Positions 1-9,681 are shown, counted from the first letter of the stretch. The stretch is 64,000 nt of DNA from Bin80 sp965220365 (GCA_965220365.1 OZ244823.1:2790001-2854000); one strand, 5' to 3'. Program-made: numbers and translations. Notes: generated by a model not told the origin, from the letters alone.

Positions 1-666
1 ACAGCAAGTGCATCTGACTCGTTCAGTGTCGATTTTCGTGGACTTCAATTATTCCGGGAACGAGGAGCCTCAAACGTAACCTTATTACATACTCGGGACA
101 GGGCTACTGCAGATGCCGACTCCTTTGTTCAGGTAATCCATGAGGCAAATGGTGTGTGGTTCACTGGCGGTCGTCAATGGCGCCTTGCAGACTCCTACCT
201 GAATACAAAAACCGAGGAAGCCCTGTGGGAACTCCTGGAAAGAGGAGGGGTGATTGGCGGATCGTCAGCCGGAGCTACAATCCAGGGATCCTATCTCGTA
301 CGCGGCGACACCAGGACAAATACCATCATGATGGGAGATCATGAAGAAGGCTTTGGGTTTCTGCAAAACACGGCCATTGATCAACACCTGCTACGACGTA
401 ATCGCCAGTGGGACCTCCTTGAAATCCTCCATGCTCATCCTGAGCTACTTGGTATTGGAATTGATGAGAACACTGCCATTGTCGTACAGCAGGACTGGTT
501 TGAAGTGATTGGAGCCTCGTATGTCGTGATTTATGATAGACAGCACATGATTGAGGGGGAAGGCCATTATTATTTTTTGAGCCCTGGAGATACCTACCAC
601 CTCCCCGAACGTAGTCCCTACCGCAACAATGAGCCCCTCGAACGCGTGATTAAACGCACCTGGTAG
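1..666 (+). CDS. Cyanophycinase-like serine peptidase (family S51), 5' end missing
   Basis: The reading frame is open from base 1, so the true start lies upstream of the window; a GTG at 154 is internal. The visible 221 codons contain a TGG-rich segment (FTGGRQWRL) followed by GGSSAGA, which matches the nucleophile-serine elbow of S51 peptidases. Cyanophycinases of this family hydrolyse cyanophycin (Asp-Arg polymer) or related beta-linked dipeptides, and secreted forms exist. A later GIDENTAIVV segment also fits the family. The substrate cannot be decided because the N-terminus and any signal peptide are outside the window. The stop codon at 664-666 directly abuts the stop codon of the convergent antiporter gene, leaving no spacer for a separate terminator. 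Confidence 0.8.
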   Translation, partial: TASASDSFSVDFRGLQLFRERGASNVTLLHTRDRATADADSFVQVIHEANGVWFTGGRQWRLADSYLNTKTEEALWELLERGGVIGGSSAGATIQGSYLVRGDTRTNTIMMGDHEEGFGFLQNTAIDQHLLRRNRQWDLLEILHAHPELLGIGIDENTAIVVQQDWFEVIGASYVVIYDRQHMIEGEGHYYFLSPGDTYHLPERSPYRNNEPLERVIKRTW

Positions 667-2088
667 TTAAGCTAAAATTCCAGCAACTAGGAACGCACAA
701 AATGACACGCCCGCAATGAGCGCAGAGTAAGGCAGCTGCGTATTCACGTGATCGACATGATCGCATGCAGAGGCCATTGAGGATATGATGGATGTATCCG
801 ATAGCGGTGATGCATGATCTCCATAGACTCCCCCTGAAAGGATCGCCCCGAGCATAAGTGGCTCAGAAATTCCCAGCCCTGCAGCCAATGGCAATGCCAG
901 GGGAATCAGGATCGCGAATGTAGTCCACGACGACCCCAGAGTGAAGGATACGACACATCCTATTGCAAAAACCAACGCTGGTAACCACCAGGTCCAGATA
1001 TCCCCTCCCAAAATCGAAACAATGTAGGGTCCCATTTCCAGGTCACGTGACACCTTGCCAAGTGCAAAGGCCAGAACCAAAAGCGCAACTACACCAACCA
1101 AACCTGATGCTCCTTTAATGACATAATCGGTGGATTTTGCGGGAGTTAACAGTATTTCTCCCTTGCGTGGGATCATATAAATGACTATCGCTACTATCAC
1201 TGCAATTCCTACAGCCCACAATACCGCAGTTGAGCCACTTCCCTCCATCAGATTACCGTCCCCCGTCAAGTAGAGGCTGACAAAGATCATACCTATCATT
1301 ACAGCGATTGGAGCCAAAAAGTCATAAACCCGACCCCGGTCTGGGTGAATCGGCTCCAAACCGGCTACCTCATCTGCGATCATTGGACTGGATCCAGGAC
1401 GAATCAACTGCCCGGTCGTGGCCGCCCGACGCTCCGCCCGACGCATTGGTCCGAATCCCCACCCGGTTAAAGCAAGCAGCAGTGCAAAAAAGATCGCCAG
1501 AAGTGAAAAAAAATTGTAGGGCAATGCAGCGACCAACGTATTTACTGCCGTCGTTTCATATCCTTGAACCAGCAACAATCCCAATACGAATGCTCCCCAG
1601 CCGTTGAGAGGAATTGCCATACAAACAGGAGCGCTGGTCGCATCACAATAGTACGCCAGTTTTTCCCGCGGTAGCTTCAGGCGATCAAAAAATGGTCGGC
1701 TGAGTGTACCTACAACCAGAGATGTAATACTGGATTCCACGAAGATAAGGAGGCCCGTAAACCAGGCAAGTAACTCTACTCCCCTGCGCGTCTTGGCAAG
1801 TCCTGCCTTCTGCACAACGCGCACAAAAGCTGCAACTCCTCCCGAAACCTGTACCAATGCGATCAACCCTCCGACCAGAAGGCTGAAGATCAGGATTTTG
1901 GTGTTTGATGGCTCAGCAAATACGGCAACCATCACATCAGCCATCTGGGCCAACCCTTTGACTGGGTTTCCCCCAGCCAGTATGGTCGTTCCAACCCAGA
2001 GGCCTGCAACCAGCGAAAGAAAGACCTGTCGGGTCCACAACGCAAGACCAATCGCCACCAGTGGAGGCAGTAGCACAATCCAATCCAT
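667..2088 (-). CDS. NhaC-family Na+/H+ antiporter or related carrier
   Basis: This is a polytopic membrane protein of 473 residues with about eleven hydrophobic segments. The C-terminal half carries SSWTTFAILIPLALPLAAG and GGVYGDHASPLSDTS motifs typical of the NhaC antiporter family, and a DHVDHV loop follows. Family members exchange cytoplasmic Na+ for H+ or carry organic substrates; the exact substrate is not readable here. The ATG at 2088 is preferred because it leaves an 8-bp gap to the upstream thioredoxin-fold gene. A GTG at 2106 would give a 10-bp overlap. It is the last gene of the co-directional block and ends stop-to-stop against the cyanophycinase-like gene. A second, different NhaC-type gene lies at 40228-41697. 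Confidence 0.82.
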   Translation of the reverse strand: MDWIVLLPPLVAIGLALWTRQVFLSLVAGLWVGTTILAGGNPVKGLAQMADVMVAVFAEPSNTKILIFSLLVGGLIALVQVSGGVAAFVRVVQKAGLAKTRRGVELLAWFTGLLIFVESSITSLVVGTLSRPFFDRLKLPREKLAYYCDATSAPVCMAIPLNGWGAFVLGLLLVQGYETTAVNTLVAALPYNFFSLLAIFFALLLALTGWGFGPMRRAERRAATTGQLIRPGSSPMIADEVAGLEPIHPDRGRVYDFLAPIAVMIGMIFVSLYLTGDGNLMEGSGSTAVLWAVGIAVIVAIVIYMIPRKGEILLTPAKSTDYVIKGASGLVGVVALLVLAFALGKVSRDLEMGPYIVSILGGDIWTWWLPALVFAIGCVVSFTLGSSWTTFAILIPLALPLAAGLGISEPLMLGAILSGGVYGDHASPLSDTSIISSMASACDHVDHVNTQLPYSALIAGVSFCAFLVAGILA

Positions 2089-2096
2089 GTCCTGGA

Positions 2097-2660
2097 TTAT
2101 CTCCACTTGATATTACAGCCCATAGAGGGGCGCTGTGGCATTGTGACGACCCCTAAGTTTAGGAGTTCGTCCACAGCCTGTAGAAATTCTTCTCCAGTCG
2201 ACTGCCCCGTTCCCGGGCGAGTTTCATCAAATCGTCCCCGGTAAGCAAGACGATAGTCCGCATCGTACAAGAAAAAATCTGGCGTACACTCTGCGCCATA
2301 AGCCTTGGCCACTGACTGGGATTCGTCATACAGATACGGGAAAGGATACTGTTTATCCGATGCACGCTGCCCCATTGCCTCAAATGAATCCTCTGGATAC
2401 TGGGTGGCATCATTGCTACTGATCCCAACAAAATTTACGCCTTTATCCATACAGACCTGTGCAGCACGGACCAAGGCATCCTCAACATGGATGACGAATG
2501 GGCAGTGATTGCACATAAACACAATGGCGAGCGGAGCGCCATCTGCCAAGTCCTCAAAACTGAGGATATCACTCCCGGCAATCTGAGGATTGCTGGCGGG
2601 CAAGTCGAATCCTGGAGCCTTTGACCCAAGTTCTGTCATTTTTGAGTATGTCAATGCCAT
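2097..2660 (-). CDS. Thioredoxin-fold (AhpC/TSA-like) redox protein
   Basis: This 187-residue protein has no signal peptide. Residues 47-55 carry FMCNHCPFV, a CxxC redox centre in the usual position after the first beta strand of a thioredoxin fold. A distal GCNIKW ending is typical of a conserved bacterial family annotated simply as thioredoxin family protein or redoxin. TPDFFLYD provides the cis-proline-like segment. The expected role is cytoplasmic thiol-disulfide or peroxide chemistry, but the electron donor and substrate are unknown. It lies 84 bp downstream of the PhoU-like gene and just upstream of the antiporter. Confidence 0.85.
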   Translation of the reverse strand: MALTYSKMTELGSKAPGFDLPASNPQIAGSDILSFEDLADGAPLAIVFMCNHCPFVIHVEDALVRAAQVCMDKGVNFVGISSNDATQYPEDSFEAMGQRASDKQYPFPYLYDESQSVAKAYGAECTPDFFLYDADYRLAYRGRFDETRPGTGQSTGEEFLQAVDELLNLGVVTMPQRPSMGCNIKWR

Positions 2661-2744
2661 GGCTGTTTGATCGTTTGTGTTGGTTCGAAAATAGGGAAAT
2701 AGGCCATACCTCCTACTCCTGAAAAGCGAAGTCTCATCAAATCT

Positions 2745-3395
2745 CTATACCTGATCTCTTTCCCGAACACGATGGAGCGGCTCTGTTACGCAGCGAGCAA
2801 TACTCGCCAGATGCTCTCCAACTCGCCCAATCGAGCAGGCACCAATCGTGCACACTACGGCCCTGTTTGCTGGTAATTCCGAGCTAGCCAACAGATCAAA
2901 AATACCCCGCAATACTTCTGCGATCTTTTTTTGCTCATCCTGGACCGCCTTTGCTTTCTGTATATCCCCTTCCAAAAAACAATCCCGGGCAGCATCAAAT
3001 TGTGCAAGTGTCTGATTCCGCAGTTCACGGATTTCATCCACAGTAGAACCGATGCGGGGGTGAGTCGCCAACAAAGCCGCCGATTCCATAACGCGCCCCA
3101 TACGTCCGATCCGTTCTGCTTCCTGTGCAACGGTTAGAAGCTTCATACACAGGACCAACTCCCGTTTCGGGTCAATATTTAAATGCTCCAGTACCGCCCG
3201 ACGTACCGAGTGCTCACGCTTACAGATTACAGCTTCCTGCGCCGATAGATCTTCGTCAAGAATTTCATTCTCCAACAATCGCCCGCTCGATGCCGCAAAC
3301 AAGTTGCGCCCCGTATCCAGCATAACCTTGATATCATCCAAGGCATCTTTGATTAGCGGCGGCTGATTGCCCGTGAGAAAGTCTAAAAAGCCCAT
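2745..3395 (-). CDS. PhoU/DUF47-like helical protein
   Basis: The 216-residue sequence is almost wholly helical and contains PhoU-like repeats, for example EAERIGRMGRVMESAALL and SIGRVGEHLASIARCVTEP. PhoU-type proteins regulate phosphate uptake or associate with phosphate transporters. No Pst transporter or PhoB/R genes are adjacent, so the specific partner is unknown. Its start codon lies 13 bp inside the end of nadD, which suggests translational coupling. An 84-bp gap follows before the thioredoxin-fold gene. The PhoU assignment rests on the repeat pattern and length rather than on a catalytic residue. Confidence 0.65.
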   Translation of the reverse strand: MGFLDFLTGNQPPLIKDALDDIKVMLDTGRNLFAASSGRLLENEILDEDLSAQEAVICKREHSVRRAVLEHLNIDPKRELVLCMKLLTVAQEAERIGRMGRVMESAALLATHPRIGSTVDEIRELRNQTLAQFDAARDCFLEGDIQKAKAVQDEQKKIAEVLRGIFDLLASSELPANRAVVCTIGACSIGRVGEHLASIARCVTEPLHRVRERDQV

Positions 3396-4021
3396 GATCT
3401 CAAACGGAAATGATGCTCAGTTCCGGTGATGTCCGTATAGATCTGATGTTCGTTAATGTAGTCCAGCACACTTTCCAAGACCAAATAGCGCACCGATTTT
3501 TCTTCGAAAAGCCTCTTGCGGATATACTCAGCACTCAAGGGCATGATCGGGGCATCCACAAACTCAACCCGCCCCGACAAATAGTCAGGCAAAGTTAAAG
3601 CTTTACGAGTGGCAGGATAATCCATCCGAGGATAAACTAATAGCTTCACCTCTTCGGCAATCGCCTCCGGCTGTGACCATGTGTCAAAATGTGCTAGGCT
3701 ATCACCCCCAAGAATCAGGTTGAACTCTGCATCAGGATATTGCTTCCTGAGCGCACCAAGCATCCGTATGGTATAGGTCGGCGAATCTAGTGTTTTCTCT
3801 ATGTCGGAAACCTGAAAAAATGAATGCTCTGCCGTAGCCGCACGCACCATACCAAGCCTGTCTTTGTATGGAGTGAGCTGAATCGTCGACTTATGAGGCG
3901 GAGCATAGGAGGGCACCCATAAAACCAACTCCAGATTAAACTGTGAACGTATCGTCTCAGCAATAATGGAATGCGCAATATGCGGTGGATTAAAACTACC
4001 CCCGAAGATCCCCACCTTCAT
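3383..4021 (-). CDS. nadD: Nicotinate-nucleotide adenylyltransferase
   Basis: This enzyme transfers AMP from ATP to nicotinate mononucleotide, giving deamido-NAD+ in NAD synthesis. The N-terminus has the nucleotidyltransferase signature GIFGGSFNPPHIAH, whose HIAH corresponds to the (H/T)xGH motif with alanine at the third position. LGGDSLAHFDTW and MPLSAEYIRKRL follow, the latter matching the family's IS(S/T)xxIR segment. The start at 4021 (MKVGIFGG) is chosen because it begins right at the Rossmann strand and leaves a 10-bp gap after bamD; the ORF could extend to 4054. It overlaps the downstream PhoU-like gene by 13 bp. Confidence 0.93.
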   Translation of the reverse strand: MKVGIFGGSFNPPHIAHSIIAETIRSQFNLELVLWVPSYAPPHKSTIQLTPYKDRLGMVRAATAEHSFFQVSDIEKTLDSPTYTIRMLGALRKQYPDAEFNLILGGDSLAHFDTWSQPEAIAEEVKLLVYPRMDYPATRKALTLPDYLSGRVEFVDAPIMPLSAEYIRKRLFEEKSVRYLVLESVLDYINEHQIYTDITGTEHHFRLRSWAF

Positions 4022-4031
4022 CGGATACATA

Positions 4032-4832
4032 CTATAAGGTTGCGCTATCCACAATCAACTCATCCAGTCTCCTCTCCGCCAAGTCACCGAGTTCCCTTGC
4101 TTCATCCATAACCTCACTCTCGGGGAAGAGGTCCAGCAGCCTTTGGTAGTGTGTGATCGCTTTCTGAAGCCTCTCAGGCTGACGTGCTTCAATGCTCCGT
4201 GCACTGAATTCTATATAGCATCGCATTGCACCTAACAGGGCATCATCTGCCAGTGGGGTATCAGGAAATTTATCAAAGACCACCTCGTAAGACAGTGCTG
4301 CTGCCTGATAGAGTCCTCGCCGCTCATAGAGCATTGCAGCATGGAACTGTTTGTCCGCCAATTTCTGCCGCAATTCCCCAACACGCTGAATGGCAACCCC
4401 TACAGAATCATGGTCTGAATAAAGCTGGATGTACAAGTTGAAGACTTCTACGCCTCTGCGCGTATCTGTCTGGTCCAGTTCAATTTGCGGAGATCTCTCG
4501 AAAAATGTCATCGCCCGCTCAAACTCGGCGTCCGCAGCCCGTGGATCAGCTCTGTAAAGCTCCGAAAATCGTGTGTATTCACTTGCCGCCAGGATGTAGT
4601 CCCTATTCTTTCGGTATGAACGTGCAAGATAGAGTTGTGCATTGGCCGCCCACTCGTGGGTTCGTCCAAAATCGAATACGCCCTGAAAATACTGCGCCGC
4701 CCGACTGTAGCGACCAGCCTCATAGTGAGCCAATCCCTTTTCATATGCATCGCTGGGTGAATCGTAGCTGAGACGGCCCGATCCCGAGCATCCCGCCAGT
4801 AACAGGAATGAGGTGATCAAAACTTTTTTCAT
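4032..4832 (-). CDS. bamD: Outer-membrane assembly lipoprotein BamD-like (TPR)
   Basis: BamD is an outer-membrane lipoprotein that works with BamA to insert beta-barrel proteins. From the ATG at 4832 the protein starts with a lipoprotein signal peptide ending in LLLAGC (lipidated Cys at residue 15). TPR-like helical repeats follow, beginning AYEKGLAHYEAGRYSRAAQYFQ and repeating with YxxxxYRxxRDYxxAASEYxRF. Length (266 residues) fits the family. An upstream in-frame extension to 4898 would bury the signal peptide, so it was rejected. It lies between a TPR/periplasmic-binding gene and nadD, a housekeeping context. An alternative is a YbgF-like TPR protein, but the lipobox plus repeat layout favours BamD. 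Confidence 0.85.
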   Translation of the reverse strand: MKKVLITSFLLLAGCSGSGRLSYDSPSDAYEKGLAHYEAGRYSRAAQYFQGVFDFGRTHEWAANAQLYLARSYRKNRDYILAASEYTRFSELYRADPRAADAEFERAMTFFERSPQIELDQTDTRRGVEVFNLYIQLYSDHDSVGVAIQRVGELRQKLADKQFHAAMLYERRGLYQAAALSYEVVFDKFPDTPLADDALLGAMRCYIEFSARSIEARQPERLQKAITHYQRLLDLFPESEVMDEARELGDLAERRLDELIVDSATL

Positions 4833-4934
4833 CGAAAAATGCGATAATTCAGTGTCGGCGAATCCGTTGCCTTGAAACGTATCCCCCCCTGGGATCATTG
4901 CGTAGTTACCTGAATGAGTCCAATTCTGTTCCTG

Positions 4935-6344
4935 CTAGTGAACAAGCTGTGGCCCGATGGGAGTATGCTCAAACAAATACAATGCCATGTTATGTCGCTG
5001 CTCCCCGAATTGGATGCGCATCCGTACCCCTTCATAGAGTGGTGCATTTAATAGACGATCTGCCAGATCTGCTCCCTGCCCCAGGTTCTCCAGTAACAAT
5101 CCGGTAATATCATATCCTATGTAGGCAAGCTGGTCCGGCTCAGCACCTTCATGGGATTGCCTATATGCCCGAATAAACCTGCGTGCCTCCATCCTAGTGT
5201 TCTGATAATCAACACCGACGTAGAATACTCTCATCGTTGTTCCCAGCCTGTCTATATTGAGAGAGAACCAAGGGGATGGCCCCAGTATGTAAGGGGTCAA
5301 TCCCGTCAACTGAATACTGCTCACTCCGCTCTGGACAAAGCGGGATGCTTCTCTTTGATTATCATGATAAACGGAGAAGAAGACCCCTTCCGCCGCCGAG
5401 AGTGAATCACGTCCGATCAATTGTGAAAGCCTAGACCAGTCAAAGGACGATCCGACCTTATGCGTGAAGCTGGGAGTTAAGCCGCTTGCCGCCAACTCCT
5501 CTATGAACCCTTGTGCCATTTCCCTGCTCACATCATTCCCCGCCTCTTCCACAATACCGATGGCTTCCAAACTCAGGTATTCTGTCGCCTGACGCGCTAT
5601 CGCCCGCCCTCGTTCAGCCAACGTGGCATTCGCCTGAAAAACATAGCGCCGACCTTCTGTAAGTGTTTTATCCGTGGCCAATGGAGCGATCAAGACCGTT
5701 CTATTTTGTTCTGTCACACGAGCAGCAGTGTGCACCTGTTCACTGAAAAGTGGGCCAATGATGGCGGATACTCCCTCCTCCACCAGTGAGCTTGCTGCGA
5801 AACGTGCACCCTCAGAAGTATTTCCGGTGTCTCTAAAAATAATTTTCACCTTCTGCTCATTCCTTCGGTTGTAAGCATCAATAGCTAACTGAACTCCAGA
5901 AAATATTGAGCGCGTTATTGCCAGTTCACCGGAGGAAAGCGGCAAGGCTAAACCAAGTCGAATTGCATTATCATTCCACTGAGCATATTGTATATCCCGT
6001 CGAGCCACTGCAATCAGACGTGCAGCTTCCGCGAAATAGCGACTGTTAGGATAGCGATTCTGGAACTCCTCCATCAGTTGAATCGCTTGAAGATATTCAC
6101 CCAGGCGGTGAAGCGACTTCCCTGCCATCAAGTACGCAGCGGTCGTTTTCTTTTGCACACGATCTCGCTCATATACATCCCTGAATTGGACGTAAGCACC
6201 CGAGTAGTCTCCTGATTCAAATGCATCCAACGCAGACTGAAATACCTGCTCTGCATCTGGCACGCTGATTGGCTGGGCCTGCGTAACCGGTGCCAATTTA
6301 GCCGCCAACAGAATAATCAAGATCCCTATTTGGAGCGCTTTCAT
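4935..6344 (-). CDS. TPR plus periplasmic-binding (leucine-binding-like) protein
   Basis: The ATG at 6344 gives a 469-residue exported protein with a signal peptide ending near PVTQAQP. Residues ~25-120 hold TPR-like helices (SALDAFESGDYSGAYVQF, then LHRLGEYLQAIQLMEEF). The rest resembles a type I periplasmic-binding fold as in LivJ/K or the LpoA-type PBP activators, with IRLGLALPLSSGELA, GVSAIIGPLFSEQ and DQLAYIGYDITGLLLENL. No transporter permease or ATPase is nearby, so an amino-acid uptake role is not supported. The TPR plus binding-fold order is closer to LpoA-like envelope proteins. It starts 7 bp after the guaA stop codon, indicating co-transcription. Function is uncertain. Confidence 0.75.
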   Translation of the reverse strand: MKALQIGILIILLAAKLAPVTQAQPISVPDAEQVFQSALDAFESGDYSGAYVQFRDVYERDRVQKKTTAAYLMAGKSLHRLGEYLQAIQLMEEFQNRYPNSRYFAEAARLIAVARRDIQYAQWNDNAIRLGLALPLSSGELAITRSIFSGVQLAIDAYNRRNEQKVKIIFRDTGNTSEGARFAASSLVEEGVSAIIGPLFSEQVHTAARVTEQNRTVLIAPLATDKTLTEGRRYVFQANATLAERGRAIARQATEYLSLEAIGIVEEAGNDVSREMAQGFIEELAASGLTPSFTHKVGSSFDWSRLSQLIGRDSLSAAEGVFFSVYHDNQREASRFVQSGVSSIQLTGLTPYILGPSPWFSLNIDRLGTTMRVFYVGVDYQNTRMEARRFIRAYRQSHEGAEPDQLAYIGYDITGLLLENLGQGADLADRLLNAPLYEGVRMRIQFGEQRHNMALYLFEHTPIGPQLVH

Positions 6345-6351
6345 CTGAGGC

Positions 6352-7914
6352 CTATTCCCATTCAATCGTAGCCGGAGGCTTCGAGCTGATATCGTATGCC
6401 ACGCGGTTAATTCCCCTCACTTCATTCACAATCCGGTTAGCCACATGTCCCAGAAACTCCAAAGGAAGTTTTGCCCAGTCCGCTGTCATCCCATCTTTAC
6501 TGGTCACAGCTCTAAGTACGCAGACCTGCTCGTAAGTGCGCTCATCGCCCATGACTCCCACGCTTTGAACGGGAAGTAAAACAGCAAAGGCTTGCCATAC
6601 CGAAGTATAGTACCCCTGGGTATGCAGTTCTTCAATAAATATTCGATCTGCCTGCCGAACAAGCTCCAGTGTTCTGTCACATACCTCACCAAGAATTCGA
6701 ACAGCAAGCCCAGGACCCGGGAATGGATGTCGACCAATCATCTCTTTTGGCAATCCAAGCAATGTACCGATCTCGCGAACTTCATCTTTGAATAACTCCC
6801 GAAAGGGCTCAAGGATCTCAAATGGATGATCTTCCGGTAGTCCACCAACATTATGATGCGTCTTGATAGTTACACTCGGCCCCTTGAACGACACGCTTTC
6901 GATCACATCTGGATAGAGTGTTCCTTGTGCCAGGAATCTAGGTTTTTCACCCAATACAAATGAGATTGCTGACGTAGCCTCTTCAAAAACATGCACAAAC
7001 GTGTTTCCAATCACGACTCGCTTACGCTCGGGATCCGTAATTCCCCGCAAGTGCTCCAGAAAACGTTCACTGGCATCAATTGCTTCCAAGCGTATGCGGA
7101 AATGATCTCGAAATGTCTGCTGCACACTCTCCCATTCACCATGTCGCAGTAGCCCGTTGTTGACAAAAATACAGGTAAGTTGATCGCCGATGGCCTTGTG
7201 AATCAGGCAAGCAGCGACGGAAGAATCCACCCCCCCAGACAACCCTAGAATCACATTGTCTTTCCCCACAACATCCCTGATCTCGGTAACCTTCTGCTCC
7301 AGGAAAGAGGCTGGCGACCAGTCACTGAGACAGCCACAAATGTTGCGGACAAAATTCTCGAAAATATGACGACCACTCTCGGTGTGTACCACTTCAGGAT
7401 GAAACTGCACACCATAATGGGGGAGCGTTTCATGACGCAGCGCTGCAATGGGTGCACTCCTCGTATCTGCAATAATCTCATATCCCTCTGGAATATCTAC
7501 GGGCAAATCTCCATGACTCATCCAAACCTGTGAACCATCTCTAACCCCTTTCAAAAGGTCATCATCGCGGAGAATATTGATCCGAGTACGCCCAAATTCC
7601 CGATGCTTTGCTGCCTGTACCTTCCCCCCGATCGAATGCACCATAACCTGCAACCCATAGCAGATCCCGAGCAAAGGCATTGGTGAGCCATCTTCCCGGC
7701 ATAGTTGAAAAAGCTCTGGATCCAACCGGGGAGCTCCCTCCTGATAGACCGAACTCGGCCCCCCGGAAAGAACGATTCCCTGCACACCAGTCAGCTGCTG
7801 AATCGGAGTCGTGCAGGGGAGAATCTCCGAAAATACCCCGGCCTCGCGTATACGTCGCGCAATCAGCTGCGTGTACTGCGCCCCAAAATCAAGAACAATG
7901 ATTCGCTCATCCAT
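6352..7914 (-). CDS. guaA: GMP synthase (glutamine-hydrolysing)
   Basis: GuaA converts XMP to GMP using glutamine and ATP. Both halves are visible. The class I glutamine amidotransferase domain has nucleophile Cys85 in LLGICYGLQ and the His172/Glu174 pair in QFHPEV. The ATP-pyrophosphatase domain has the P-loop SGGVDSS at 226-232. The C-terminal dimerisation domain ends with the characteristic KPPATIEWE. At 520 residues it is full length. It lies 14 bp downstream of gcvH on the same strand and 7 bp upstream of the TPR/binding-protein gene, so it is probably co-transcribed with both. Confidence 0.98.
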   Translation of the reverse strand: MDERIIVLDFGAQYTQLIARRIREAGVFSEILPCTTPIQQLTGVQGIVLSGGPSSVYQEGAPRLDPELFQLCREDGSPMPLLGICYGLQVMVHSIGGKVQAAKHREFGRTRINILRDDDLLKGVRDGSQVWMSHGDLPVDIPEGYEIIADTRSAPIAALRHETLPHYGVQFHPEVVHTESGRHIFENFVRNICGCLSDWSPASFLEQKVTEIRDVVGKDNVILGLSGGVDSSVAACLIHKAIGDQLTCIFVNNGLLRHGEWESVQQTFRDHFRIRLEAIDASERFLEHLRGITDPERKRVVIGNTFVHVFEEATSAISFVLGEKPRFLAQGTLYPDVIESVSFKGPSVTIKTHHNVGGLPEDHPFEILEPFRELFKDEVREIGTLLGLPKEMIGRHPFPGPGLAVRILGEVCDRTLELVRQADRIFIEELHTQGYYTSVWQAFAVLLPVQSVGVMGDERTYEQVCVLRAVTSKDGMTADWAKLPLEFLGHVANRIVNEVRGINRVAYDISSKPPATIEWE

Positions 7915-7928
7915 GTAACCTGAAGAGC

Positions 7929-8315
7929 TTATGCCACATGATCCGCATACTCTTGGGCAGACAATAGAGATTCGACCTGGGTAGGATCGGATAGACTGAC
8001 TTCAATAATCCAACCCTCACCGAACGGATCACTATTTACGAGCTCCGGATTCGTCTCAAGCTCTACGTTATGCTGGCTGATGGTCCCGCTTACAGGAAGG
8101 AAGAGATCCGATACTGCCTTGACCGCCTCTACAGAGCCAAATACATCCCCCTGCTCCAACACCTCTCCTTCAGGTTCCAACTCTACAAATACAATGTCCC
8201 CAAGCTCTCCCTGTGCAAAATCTGTAATCCCAATTGTTACGCTCATCCCGTCTGCATGTACGCGGACCCACTCATGCTCTTCGGTATATTTCAGCTCTTC
8301 AGGAAGTTTCATCAA
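7929..8315 (-). CDS. gcvH: Glycine cleavage system H protein
   Basis: GcvH is the small lipoylated carrier of the glycine cleavage complex, shuttling the aminomethyl group between the P, T and L proteins. The 128-residue product has the lipoylation segment GSVEAVKAVSD with acceptor Lys66 and the family opening LKYTEEHEWVR. It starts MM; either methionine could be used. The gcvP, gcvT and lipoyl-attachment genes are not in this window. It lies 18 bp after the accC stop codon and before guaA, so it appears to ride in the fatty-acid/purine operon rather than in a dedicated gcv operon. Confidence 0.97.
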   Translation of the reverse strand: MMKLPEELKYTEEHEWVRVHADGMSVTIGITDFAQGELGDIVFVELEPEGEVLEQGDVFGSVEAVKAVSDLFLPVSGTISQHNVELETNPELVNSDPFGEGWIIEVSLSDPTQVESLLSAQEYADHVA

Positions 8316-8333
8316 TGAATTATGTCAGTGTGA

Positions 8334-9668
8334 CTATTGTAGCATTTGATTCTCCACGAAATGTGTATCAATTTCGCCAGAGAGGAATGCGGGATGCTGT
8401 AACAATTCTTTGTGAAATGGGATCGTCGTAGCTACTCCCTCCAGAATGAATTCATCCAAAGCACGCTCCATCCGCCGGATTGCCCATTCTCTGGTGGGCG
8501 CATACGTGACGAGCTTGGCAATCATGGAATCATAATGGGAGGGAATAACATATCCGGCATATACATGAGTGTCAATCCGGACCCCCGGACCTCCAGGAGC
8601 ATGGAACTGCTCAATCCTGCCTGGGCAGGGGCAGAAATTTTTATCGGGATCCTCTGCATTAATGCGGCACTCAATCGCATGCCCCTTGATCGAAAAATCA
8701 GATTTGGAGAGATTCTCCCCCATTGCTACACGGATCTGCTGCTGGATCAGGTCAAACCCCGTGACCTCCTCCGTGACCGGATGCTCGACCTGGATCCGCG
8801 TATTCATTTCCATGAAGTAAAACTCACCGCTTGAATCAAGCAGAAATTCAACCGTACCTGCGCCTTCGTAATTTACCGCCTCTGCACCTGCGATTGCTGC
8901 AGCTCCCATTCGGGCACGCAAATCCTCATCCACAGCAATGGAGGGGGCTTCCTCCAGCAATTTTTGATGACGCCTCTGGATTGAACACTCTCTTTCTCCG
9001 TAGTGCAATGCATTCCCCTTTCCATCCCCCATGACCTGAATCTCAATGTGCCGCGGATTCTGGATCAATTTTTCGATATAGATATCAGAATTCCCGAATG
9101 CCCCTTCCGCTTCCGCCTGTGCAGACTGAAAATGAAGCTCAAAATCGTCAGCACCCATCACAGCACGCATCCCGCGGCCCCCACCTCCTGCACTGGCCTT
9201 GATCATGACGGGGTATCCAATGGAATCTGCAAACTGTTTCCCCTCTTTCAGGGACGATACAATCCCATCCGAGCCCGGGATTACCGGAACGCCTGCGGCA
9301 CGCATCTGATCTCTGGCACGACTCTTGTCCCCCATGATTGCAATCGTCTCTGGAGCAGGGCCAATGAATTTTATATCATGATCTGCACAGATCGCGCTGA
9401 ACAATGCATTCTCAGATAAAAACCCATATCCCGGATGGATTGCATCTGCTCCTGTAACCTCTGCAGCTGCCATAATTCGATCCGGTTTGAGATAGCTCTC
9501 CGTAGATACTGCTGGTCCGATACACACCGCTTCATCTGCATAACGCACATGCAAGGCATCTTCGTCCGCTCTGGAGTAGACCGCCACGGACTCTAATCCC
9601 ATCTCTTTACAGGCACGAATTACCCTTAAAGCGATTTCTCCCCTGTTCGCAATCAGAATTTTCTTCAT
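8334..9668 (-). CDS. accC: Biotin carboxylase subunit of acetyl-CoA carboxylase
   Basis: AccC carboxylates the biotin of AccB using bicarbonate and ATP, the first half of malonyl-CoA synthesis. The start at 9668 (MKKILIANRGEIALRV) places the N-terminal signature at residue 1 and gives 444 residues, the normal length. The ATP-grasp domain shows the glycine-rich loop SAGGGGRGM (around 159-167), MEMNTRIQVEHPVTE and the ECRINAEDP segment of the C-terminal domain. It follows accB by 13 bp, so the carrier and carboxylase are made together. The carboxyltransferase genes accA/accD are not present here. Confidence 0.97.
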   Translation of the reverse strand: MKKILIANRGEIALRVIRACKEMGLESVAVYSRADEDALHVRYADEAVCIGPAVSTESYLKPDRIMAAAEVTGADAIHPGYGFLSENALFSAICADHDIKFIGPAPETIAIMGDKSRARDQMRAAGVPVIPGSDGIVSSLKEGKQFADSIGYPVMIKASAGGGGRGMRAVMGADDFELHFQSAQAEAEGAFGNSDIYIEKLIQNPRHIEIQVMGDGKGNALHYGERECSIQRRHQKLLEEAPSIAVDEDLRARMGAAAIAGAEAVNYEGAGTVEFLLDSSGEFYFMEMNTRIQVEHPVTEEVTGFDLIQQQIRVAMGENLSKSDFSIKGHAIECRINAEDPDKNFCPCPGRIEQFHAPGGPGVRIDTHVYAGYVIPSHYDSMIAKLVTYAPTREWAIRRMERALDEFILEGVATTIPFHKELLQHPAFLSGEIDTHFVENQMLQ

Positions 9669-9681
9669 ACGAAGATCCAAA